Positions 50,101 through 61,000 of a stretch of 64,000 nt of DNA are shown piece after piece. This DNA comes from Typha latifolia (lineage: Eukaryota; Streptophyta; Magnoliopsida; Poales; Typhaceae): positions 11,780,501-11,844,500 of the forward strand of contig CM034106.1 in assembly GCA_019914945.1 (NCBI GenBank), given 5' to 3'. The notes under the pieces were generated by a model. The model was given only the letters and a program-made list of their open reading frames with translations. It was not told the origin of the DNA and searched no databases. The translations under genes and the position numbers were made by a program. Position 1 is the stretch's first letter. The number at the start of each line of letters is the position of its first letter.

Positions 50101-50903
50101 TCAGCATTGATCTTTCCTAGATCACCTGAAAGCACCTATGAAAATCCAGAGGAACCAAGTCCAGTATCTGTTCTTGAACAATATTTCAATGAGGATATCA
50201 TCAGCTCTGATTGCAAAACTACCAAGCATGGTACCGATGCAATTTATGCTAATTGCAGTAATTACTTAAATTTTTTTCTTGCAATATTAGTTAGATATGT
50301 TCATTTGAAAAACCTTTATTTTTTTTGTCATTTGCAGCTGAGTTGCCCATACAAAATTGCCAAACTCACTACAAAGGACATGACAATTCTTCAGTGCCTC
50401 TAAGCTTCCAAAATGCTGCGACAAATCTAAGAAGTCTTTTAAAGGACAAGAATGCCAGGTTTGAATTTGTAAAATCTGTGTTGGAGGACTCAGGCTTACT
50501 CACAGATGAGAATCTGGATAGATGGTATCCTGCCCTATGCAATGAAGTAGGAAAGTCGTATTGTGAATCAGATGATTCAAATCTTCTCTTTGATTGCATT
50601 TGTGAAGTTCTCGCAGAGATCCAGGAGAGATATTTCATATTCAACCCTTGGGCATCTTATGCTAAACGCAATGTCCGTCCACTTCCAGTAGGAGGAAATT
50701 TCGTCATGGAAGTAATGAGAGGTGTTGAATGGCATCTCCAAAATCAGTTTCCAAGCACATTAGAACAGATAATGAGAAAAGATTTGGACGGTGGGACCTG
50801 GATGGATCTTCAACCTGAAAATGAAAGCATTATTATTGAAATATGGGATAGCACCCTTGATGATTTAATAGAAGAAACCGTGTTCGATTTGTGGCTACCA
50901 TGA
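47173..50903 (+). CDS. DUF4378 / TON1-recruiting-motif (TRM)-like protein
   Basis: Six coding exons: 47173-47314, 47682-47740, 47938-49672, 49758-49888, 49978-50257 and 50338-50903. They total 2913 bases, giving 970 aa. The N-terminus MGKRVYRWSARPKKANVGCM followed by WSLLRLLDFRR is typical of the family. Next comes INLGMPSVKTLIEEEMA (about residues 76-92). The middle is Ser/Lys/Asp-rich and probably disordered. It includes a 7-residue repeat (KIPSESK-type) near residue 99 and a motif SHFSLKEIKRRLRHVIGE. The C-terminal DUF4378 domain fills exon 6 (FEFVKSVLEDSGL, then NPWASYAKRNVRPLPVGGNF and a final IEETVFDLWLP). TRM proteins recruit TON1-PP2A complexes to cortical microtubules and shape division planes and organ form. 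That role here is inferred from the family. A long 5' leader with at least one intron probably begins near 45.8 kb. Confidence 0.88.
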
Positions 50904-51771
50904 ACGACACATTCAAAGCTAATTGGTAACTAAAAGTTCCCTTTTAATTGTAAATTAATCATCAGGACAAACACAAAAGGATGGAACGGCATAGGCTCTC
51001 CCTACACAGTGAAGTATGGGTGTGGATTTGGTAGCATCGTTTAAGATTGCTATTCTATTGCTTATCTTCTTGGGATGTATCGGTTACCGGTATGATGCCC
51101 AAATACTGAAAAGCTGCAGTTCATTTTAATTTAGGTTGGTTATCTTTTATCTTCTTGATCATGCCAAAAATTTGCAAAACAGAAGAGTGTCTGTAGGGTA
51201 TGCTTCCATAGAGGATGTGTGGAATTGGTAGGATCTTTTAAGGTCCTGGGCATTCTTTCTCTTTTTCTTTTTCTTTTTCTTCTGATTGTATCAGTTGTGA
51301 TGCTCAGGATAACTAGTATAGCAGTTTTTAACTGATCCCAGTGTATCTGTTTTCTTATTCTTTTGGTTTTCTCTCTCTTTAATAATGTGAAAGAGCTTGA
51401 CTAGCTATATACTGGCTCTTTTCTTTTCTTTTCATTCACTGATCAGGATGATCTGCACTCTAAAATAAGAATGTCCTACAGTTGCTCCTTTCCATAAATT
51501 ATTACCATTTATTATTTGTGTTTCTACCATAACTCCTGTCCAGTATTCTCCAAAAAAAAAATGTGCCTGATACATTAGAACATTCCCTATTGTATAAAAT
51601 TTCCCAATGTAATAAAAGAAAAATATCCAAAGATGATAACAATGAAAGAATATCTTGAACTTGCTCAATATCGTCTAAACAAGTTAACTTCTTTCTTTGA
51701 ATTGTTATCATTTAATTTTTCATCTAAAGCCACCCAAAAAAAAAAACTTGCTTCCAGGAATCATTTATTGG

Positions 51772-51773
<2 letters not shown>

Positions 51774-51852
<79 letters not shown>
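51774..51852. repeat. Compound microsatellite (TC)n(TA)n
   Basis: About 58 bases of alternating TC are followed directly by about 21 bases of alternating TA. The tract generates false Ser-Leu open frames. Confidence 0.96.
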
Positions 51853-53333
51853 AAACGTTACAAGTTACTAATCGAACAACTGGTTTTCACAGTTGGCATC
51901 AAAGAATGGTAACAATGAACCAAATTCTCCGGTGCTGAAATCAATGAAGAGGATTGCGATATTGCGTAGACTAAGATCAAGTAATAATTAATGCGGTTGT
52001 AAGCCCAACCGGCCAAACAAAGGCCCAAGGCTTTGAATTAAAATCATAGAGGTTTTATCTTTTAATTGACAAATAAGGAATCATGATCATTTTTGAAAGC
52101 TTTGTTGAAAGAAAATAGTGGATCTTTTCTTCTAGCTTCTCGCTTTGAGTATGTCTACAGCCTTGCATGGTTTGGAATATAAGATCGTGGCATATATGCG
52201 ATAACAATATAAATAAAGCTATACTAATAAGCGAATCATTTTTTCGAGAATAATTTTACTTAGACTCTTTAAACTATTATTATTTTTATTACCCACATAC
52301 ATTTTTTAAACTAAGAAAAAAATAATTATATGAACTTTTAAACTTAAAAATAACACATATTAAAAAAAAACTAAGTAGAACTACCACTTTTTTCTCCATT
52401 AAAAATGTCAGTTGAATTAGATACTGTCATATTAAGTGCCACAATAACATGATATACTAAATAATTATATTATTCTATGGAAATATCATCTAGCATATTA
52501 GAAAGGGCCCTTGACAAAAGCTGTGTGTCCATTTCAGTGGAACTTTTGGCTTCATTAATCAACCCAGCTCCTATGCTTTCTATCCTGATGTGTGCTTCTG
52601 ACACCATTGGATTATGTGGACGTATTAAGCTCCCATGAGCAGCATTGTCTTACAATATGTCACCTTTTGATGCCGTTAGTATTAATTAGGAATATCCAAG
52701 GATTATCTTGGATGCCGAGTTATTTATTAGATATGTATTAATTTTTTACTTTTTTTTATTTTAATCCATATTGAATAGTTTATGTGGATATGGATATAAG
52801 TTGAACAATAGTATCTAAAATAAATATATGCATATTCTCATGGATTTAATATATTATAAATATGATAATATACAAAATTATTTTTGTATTTTTATGGGAA
52901 TATATAATCTACCCTTTATATATATTTCAATGATATCATAATTTTTTGTATATGTATCAGAAATCAATTCATATCTAATATACCGTAATTAAGTTTACTT
53001 TTGTATTTTATACTAAAATATGTACAAGTATAATTTTACCACTATTTGATCCGTATCTAATCTATTTTTACCATTATTAATAATATTTATAAATTAATTA
53101 AAATTTCGTAGATTTATTAGGCATCTTGGAGCATAGTTAATGACTCATATTCATGCAAGATAACCGTTAAAACAGTTAATATAATCTAACTAATAGTAAT
53201 AATATTTTGTCGAATAAGTTTAACTGAGCATCGCTATTTATTTTCTGAACCGATGCAGAAGTAACGACAATTGATGTATTAACGACAGTAATATAGATCT
53301 CATATTAAATATATATTTATTGTCATGTCAGAT

Positions 53334-53385
53334 ATCAGTGTGTCGTGAGAGACCGACAAATCAGTGTGTCGTGAGAGACAGACAA
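53334..53385. repeat. 26-bp tandem duplication
   Basis: Two copies of ATCAGTGTGTCGTGAGAGAC plus six bases, differing at one position (CCGAC versus CAGAC), at 53334-53359 and 53360-53385. Confidence 0.92.
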
Positions 53386-53690
53386 AATTAACAGATTATC
53401 ATCCTTCATTAACTTTACTCATGACCATGGAGATCACCTATATTCACAGGCAGCTAATAATGCCCTCATAATTTTATGTTTTGTTTTGGAGATAATTCAA
53501 CTTGTGCAATAGTTGGTCGTACCCAAAGCAACAACCCTATCAAACTATTATTACACCTAATTACCATCAAACCTAAAGATAACAACAACCACATCCTTTA
53601 AATCCATTTACAAGACCTTTAGGGAAAATTATAATGGAGATCACTACTTTTCTTTGTTTTTTTTTAATTTTTTTTTTGCTTCTCTCTATG

Positions 53691-53696
53691 TATAAA
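53691..53696 (+). promoter_or_regulatory. Candidate TATA box of MED12
   Basis: ATGTATAAATCC is followed about 150 bases on by CT-rich leader sequence and a telo-box-like TCTAGGGTT at about 53926, with AAACCCTAG at about 53952. Confidence 0.4.
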
Positions 53697-53719
53697 TCCT
53701 TTTTATCTATGTGGTAAGG

Positions 53720-55020
53720 AACTCCAACAACTCATATGCTCGCACCCGCACACATCAACCCACTCAATAAATATTTATATAAAACTATATATCTCGATCG
53801 TCATCATCAGCAGCAAAGCTTAAAAGAGTCAAACGCTTTGCCTTCGTCTCTCTCTCTCTCTCTAAAGGTGCCATCTTTGGCTCTCTCTCTCTCTCTCCTG
53901 TTGTTTTTTATTATTTCCCCTTTTCTAGGGTTCGGGATCCTGGGACTTGCGAAACCCTAGCTTTGGTTTGGGATTGCTCGAGCTTGGCCTCGGGTGAGGA
54001 CGGATTGGAACCCTACTAGCTGTTGCCGAATCTTGCGAGGTTCTTTCTCCTCCCCGTCCGGCTTTTTTTTGGCCTTTTTTGGGTTTTTTTTAGTGGAGTA
54101 TAAGGGCTTAAACCCTCTGTCGGAAGCTGATGCTGGGGGTTCTCTAGGGGAAGATTTGGGATCTGGGTTCGTGAAATCTTGGTTCTTGGATGTTTGATTT
54201 GGTGGAATTGGAGCGAAAGTTGATTCTTGATGCATGAGTAGGGTTTTCTTTTTTCCTCGGTCTCTGATTCTTGCTTTTCTTGGAAGGAGTTGCCTTCCTT
54301 TTTTTGTTCTCATCTTCTTGGAACTGTGCTATGAGATGATCAGTTCACTTATGTCGTTTTTTTTCTCTCGTGATCTTAGTTTGATAGCTTGCTGTTATGA
54401 TCTATTTATCAAATTTCACCACTAAAATCCTTTCTTTCTTGAAAAGATGATGTTTTTACGATGAAATGACTGACGTGTGTTACTTCTTGATTGTTTGTTA
54501 CCGATCTGTTGTTGTAATGCAAAAAGTTCGTACTTTTCACATATTTTCCGTGTCAAAAAGATAATTTTGGTAGCGGCAGCAGTTATAGTTCTTGAGCATC
54601 ATTTGCATGTCCGATGTGGTTTTAGTCGCTTGCTGAGCTGGTTAATCGTTGGGTTTGAAGGGACTGTTTGGAACAAAGATCCAGCGTGCAGCAATTGTTG
54701 GTTGCTAAGGTGCAAACAATGTTAAAGGCAGAGCATGACTTCCAAACAGTTCAAGTAAGTTCATGAGCTTTGCTACTTCTGGAAACCACTCCAACGTGCC
54801 ACATTGGGATCACTCTTGCTGCGATAAGGTAGATAGCTAGCTGAGGAGTCTGAATGATGTGTACTTTTTAGCTGTTTCTGTAATTATGTGGAACTGAGCT
54901 CAATATAATCAATTGTTTGTACCTTCAAGTCCTTATCAGGTGATTCATAAACTTGCATGACATTCTTTGCTTAGGTCAGTACGGATGTTGGTAGCAGCAT
55001 GCTAGTAATTGTTGGGAGAA
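53720..55020 (+). other. Presumed multi-exon 5' leader of MED12
   Basis: CT-rich DNA with telo-box-like motifs ends at a good donor, CTCGG|GTGAGG (about 53991). A further donor TTCAA|GTAAGT lies near 54753. An acceptor TTGCTTAG at about 54974 opens the exon carrying the ATG at 55021. In that last exon two upstream ATGs occur: one (54985) opens a six-codon frame, and the other (about 54999) opens a 20-codon frame that overlaps the main start. The leader exon count is inferred from splice motifs alone. Confidence 0.45.
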
Positions 55021-58000
55021 ATGCAAAGATATTCTGCTACCAGCTGTGCTGCTGGAGTTAGTAATAGTGCAGTTAGCGGGGCATCTACGAGGGAAAATGT
55101 TAGAACAGAATCATCATTTGCAACATCAAATTTTCCTCTAAATCCAAGGTGATTGCTTTTAAGTTTAAATTCCTTAATTTGTTTCATCTTTGACTTCTTT
55201 TGATTAGCCACACAGTTACCTGCATTGTCAATCTTACTTCTAATGTCTACAATTTTTAGGCTAGAATAAGTTATTTCAACTTTGTAACTAACATGCCACT
55301 AATGCTGATTTCTGAGATAAAGTATTTTATCTCCGGTATACGTTGTTCAGCATACTGTTCTAACGTTCATTTGTGAAGCTGTTTATTCATACGACAGTTA
55401 TATCAGTACTTACTTGCAAGATCAATTGTATGCTTAACCTTTTCTTTTGGTAAGCTAATCAATTTATGGTGTCCATTTTTTAATACTTTTTATGTTGTAC
55501 TGTGCTTGCATGCTTTGCACCGAATGAACTGTATTTTTTTTCTAAATCTTATGGAATTTTAATTATGATAATTCATGTGCCAATTGTGGGGAACTTAAAT
55601 AATATAATGATAATCTTGACAAATAATGGGAATCCTATGTATGCCCAGTATAAGTTTGTATATAATAGTTCAGCTAGCAAAATCTTCTGAGTGGCATAGG
55701 TTACTGTCCTAATTTAAGGTTACTTACACTTAATTGTAGATGGTTTTTTTAGTTCTGTTCTTATTGCTGAAGAGACTGCTTCAGAACTCCACAAGTTCAC
55801 TTTCAATTTACTTGCAAGACTGGGAATAGCCTGTTATAATTTGTTGTTTTCTTGGAACTCTTCACTGGAAAATTGAGAAGGCAGGGAATATTTTTTATGA
55901 CCTTGTGGGCTTTGCTACTATTCTATGTTTTTATATTATATTCTCATGTGTTGCCAAGGACTATGCCATTGGTTATGGATTCATCAAGAGTGTCACTTGA
56001 GATGAATCCCAGTATTATGGGACCCTTTCCTGATGAATGGTGGGTAGCAATCTTATAAATCCCCTGCAGGGCAGGAAAAGAATATTAACAAACAGAGCAA
56101 AATGTTACACAAATTATTCTTGAAGACAGGCCAACTTGCCCATGTAGTTGCAGTGAACATGTCGGCAAACCCTTGGAATGTTTAATATTTTGATTCTAAG
56201 ATCCTAATGCTGCTTATATACCATCTCTTATTTGCTCACATGTTAAACACATCTGGAGATAAAATGAAATGGAGTAAATAAATTTGCAGTAATTTTTTGT
56301 TGCCCTAGAAAGTTATCCTATGTAGTTTGGTCACATTGTGACATATATGCACCTTTGTCCTAGCTTCCTGCTCTGTGAAATTCGCTCATCTGATTTATTT
56401 CTTTAATGGTGTCTTTGTGTATGGTTCCTAAATTGTCTTCGGGTCTAGACAATTCTTGAACATACTTGGAAGGAGTGCAAATGGTTTGGTGTCGTTTCTT
56501 TTGACAATGATGGCGTTCCATCTTATATTAGTTAGTTTTTGAATTGAAGCAATATTTTTTGTTTACTTGACTGAATATGCTTTGAGTTACTCCAAATTTT
56601 GTTTGTTTACTCTTTTCTTTTTTCCATTGCTCATACTATCATATTTTCAGGCGACAATCACAGGTAGCTCCTTACAAGCTAAAGTGCGACAAAGAACCTC
56701 TTAATGGCAGGTAAATGGTAAATTGTGTATAGAAAGAGCTACATTAAATTGCATATCTTCGAGAATGCAAATTGTGAATATCATTAATGATTTTCTTTTT
56801 CCATTTTTTTAGTAATTAAAAAGTCTCTTCTTTTCTGTACTCGTAGAAACATTACAGTTTTTCACGTTCTCGCCTCTATATGCTGCATTATCTGCAAAAT
56901 TTTTGATCCACCATACTTCTGCTACTTGTGTTTGCTGCTCCATATGAATCTAAGAGTTATTTTCACAAAGAGTTAATTTATGGACACCATAAATATGCTG
57001 CTGTGTTAAAATTCTCTTTCTTCCTTCTGCAGGCTTGGCCCGCCTGACTTCTATCCTCAAACACCAACCTGTCCTGAGGAGACTCTGACAAGAGAGTATC
57101 TACAATCGGGATATAAAGAGACTGTAGAAGGAATTGAGGTGTGTTTCCTATTACCTCTTTATCTTTTTTGTGCCAAGCATTGTATTTTTATTCTCTTATC
57201 TACCTGTCATTGAAAATTTTCTAAAATGCTCCAAAAGATCATTTTTTCCCGAACTCCTTATACTCTAGTTCTCCTTTTCATCTCTACATAAACATATAAC
57301 TCTGAGATCTGATGTATTCTCCAAAACTGCCTTGTTAACCTGAAGTAGCTGTCACTCTGTCAGTCACAGTATTAGACAGCTAACTTCTTTTTGGTCCTTT
57401 ATGGGTTTGCTCACCTTAATAACTGCACATTGATTCCGTATGATTTGCATTAAATACGGTTAGATAAACAACATTTTCACTTCATATTTTTCATATGTTC
57501 ATGGAAGTTTGGAGACAAGAATTGATGAATGCCAAATTAATTAGTTCAATTGGCGACACTAACCGAAGAGAATATTTAATCTTCTTCTACATGTTTTAAA
57601 TGATTTTATCTTTTCTTTCTTGTACTGTTGTGATACAGTTATTTCTGATGATTATATCTTGAATTGTGGTGAAGATTTTTTTAATTTTACATTCTTTTTT
57701 TAAGGACTCCTGCTTTGTGTGATATACAGCGCTGCTAACATTTGTGTTCACACGTTGATTTTGACTTTATACCTGTAAATCATCCCTTTCAACCTAGTGA
57801 AATGGGTATCTAATTTGACCATTATGTATTATTGTCAATACTTACCGACTTTGTTTTCTTCAATTTCTTTAGCTCATGGAATTATTTGCATCATCATTTC
57901 TACCTAACAGTTCTTTGTTTTTGTTTTGTTTCTGACAGGAAGCCAGAGAGATTGTGTTAAGCCAGTTTGGATATTTCATAAAATCAGAAGTTACCTTAAA

Positions 58001-61000
58001 ATGCAAGGAGGTAATTATCTTGCAATTAATATTTTTTGCCTGTTCTTATTATTCTAACAGGATAATGTGTTTCTTCTGCAACTATTTTTTTCATTATATT
58101 GTGTTCCTCATCTGAATTTCTTTCTTCTACCATAGTTTTTGTTCAGTTAAAGAAGGATCAATAACTTTCCTTTCTGTCTTGTATATGATTAGTTGGAGTT
58201 ATATAATAAAATCCAAATATGTCTACTACTCAGAGACAGAATTTTGCTCACTATAGTACTCTTTCCAATGAAATTTTCTTAGCTTGATTAATTAAGTGGC
58301 CCATCTTTGACATAACTGTTATATCAAACATTGGGTTTCAACTAATATTTCGTTACATTATGCTGTTAAGGCCATAAGAAAACGCTTCAGGGCTATTAAT
58401 GAATCACGGGCGCAGAAGAGGAAGGTAATTGATTTCTTGTTCGTTCTTTATTCGTATGCATTTTGCTTTAATGTAAATAATTTCTGTTGTGTTATGCATC
58501 ATTTCAATAATGTTGTAAACTCATCATGAGCTGGATAATGCAACAGGCTGGTCAGGTGTATGGAGTGCCGCTTTCTGGTCAGTTGTTGATAAAACCTGGT
58601 GTATTTCCTGAGCAAAGGCCATGCAGTGAAGATTTTCGTAGAAAATGGATTGAGGTTATGATTACAAATGCTCTACTTACATTAATTTAGTGCTCTTGTG
58701 AATATCTTTCTCCTTCACCTTTTGGATTATACCAATCAACATCATGTATTACTATTTTTTTATATTCTGAATGAAGCCTAATTGTCCTTCCCTTTATCAG
58801 TTTGATCATGTGACTTCTAAACTTGTAGTCTGAAATCGCGAATTTTTCCACTCTTTGGCTGATAAGTTACGGAACGTCCTCTTCCATAGTTAGATTGATT
58901 GCAGGAAGCAATTCACGCAATTGAGGAAAAATATTCACCAAATATTCTCCCGTAGTCAGAAAATTACGAAACCAAGGGTAGTCGATCCGTAACTTTCTGA
59001 TCTACGTTTTTTGTATTTATGCCCTTCGCAAATTTGAACTGCAACTATGACGAAAATACGCTAGAGTGGGGGTGATGGTGGTGGTGACGAGTGGAGAGGA
59101 TGATAGGGTTATGGATGGTAATGAAGATGAGGGTGGATGGTTGATGTAGTTTAAGGGATAAGGATGAAGGGGGAGAAGTGGTCGAGATCCCAAGGAGGAG
59201 GGAGGACTCGATAGACGAAGGAGATTAGAATATAAATGAGACTTTGCCAACGGTAGAGGTGGCTGGTTGGTGAAGAGGGAGGAGGAAGATTATGGTAGAG
59301 AGACTAGAGAGAGGATAGAGGAAGATAAAAATCAATATTTATTCATCATAATAATTTTGGCTGCTATTCACACCTTTTAAGAGGCTAACCAACAAGCCAA
59401 AATAACAATTATTAACTCTAATACTAATAGACTCTTGCCGATCATGTTCGAATGGGGTCGACCGCATTCGAACGCACAAAATATGTTCTTTGTGGATGCG
59501 AACTGATGCAGGTGTTCGCATGCGGGCGTTCGAACACACCCGACTTTGTTTGAATGCACATTTTGTGTTCTTTATTTTTGCGAATTGATACATGTGTTCG
59601 AACACACCTCCTTCTGCGTTTGAACGTGACCTACAGAAAGTTTATTTTTTTGAAAATAAACAACTAATGCAATAAGAAAGCAAGGTGTATCATTGGCTTT
59701 CATTGTCCATCATACCATATGATATTCTACCATGTGTTGAAAATGCTCGCTTTTTGTATCAAATTTTCTTTTAAAAGTGTGTACTTCAAAACCTTTTTTT
59801 TTCCTCCTAATTTTAGTTGGCATCAATGGCTGAATTACCAATATCTTTACTATGTGCTGTTATTTTGTTTTTTTTCTTCTTGTTTTGCTTTTTACCACAA
59901 ATTTTGTTACAAGCTTACTCTGAACATTGCTACAATCATTATTTACTTGGCAGGCTTTGTCACAGCAACATAAGGGCTTACGCTCATTGTCTGAACAAGT
60001 TCCTCATGGTTACAGAAGAAAATCACTTTTTGATGTTCTCACTCGTTACAATGTTCCACTGTTAAGAGCCACATGGTTTATAAAAGTTACTTATCTTAAT
60101 CAGGTATGCAATTGCTTTAATGTGCCTATAAAGTAGTAGTCAATCTTATATCAGTTTGCTGCAAATTCATATGCTATACCACTGGAGTCAACTGTTGCAG
60201 GTTCGGCCAGCTTCCATTAGTGTTTCATCTGGTGCTCCAGATAAAGCACAATTTGCTCGTACAGAACAGTGGACTAAGGATGTTATTGAGTACTTACAGC
60301 AGCTTTTAGATGAGTCTTTCTTGAAAGATGGTTATATTGCACCTTCATCCAGTAGAGATCAATCATCACCAAGTCTTGTCACTGGACCTGCACATTCGAA
60401 GCACAGAACTGAATCTTCTCCGGCTATTGCAGATACTGAGGAGCCTTCCTTTCACTTCAAATGGTGGTATATGTTGCGTCTTTTACGATGGCATTTTGCA
60501 GAGGGGTTGCTTCTTCCATCTCTTGTCATTGAATGGGTCCTAAATCAACTTCAGGTAATAGATTTTCCTGCTTGGATAAAAAGGAAGCATTATTTGGTAC
60601 TTTGGTAACTTAATTAATTTCTGTTAGATCCTAGTGAGGAATTAATGCTTGTTTCTACCATGAATTCAGGAGAAGGATTCAGCTGAGTCATTAGAACTGC
60701 TTTTGCCTATTGTTCTAGGTGTAATAGAGAGCATTGTCCTTTCACAGACATACACAAGAATGTTTGTGGAAATAACTGTTCGACACCTCAGTGATGTTTC
60801 TTCTAGCAGTTTGAGCTTAATAGATAGTGCAAGAAAAACATCTGTTTCTTATACTCTGGCTGAGATGTTACGCTACATGATACTTGCTGTGCCCGATACC
60901 TTTGTTTCCTTGGACTGTTTTCCTTTACCATCTCATGTGGCCCCTGATACATATACTTCAATGAAGCTACCTGAGGCTGTAGAAACTGTTCACTTTGAGA

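Larger units (their letters stand above)
50904..53690. other. Intergenic region between the DUF4378 gene and MED12
   Basis: The 3' flank of the DUF4378 gene is followed by a (TC)n(TA)n tract at 51774-51852, very AT-rich DNA at 52.2-53.1 kb, and a 26-bp tandem duplication at 53334-53385. No coding signal was found on either strand. Confidence 0.65.

Noticed and set aside
51633..51938. Open frames with Ser-Leu and Tyr-Ile repeats
   Set aside because: They result from the (TC)n(TA)n tract. No transcript or similarity evidence supports them.
53957..54425. Open frames on both strands in the MED12 leader region
   Set aside because: They lie in the presumed leader exon and first intron and show no recognisable domains. 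Leader or intron sequence is the simpler reading.
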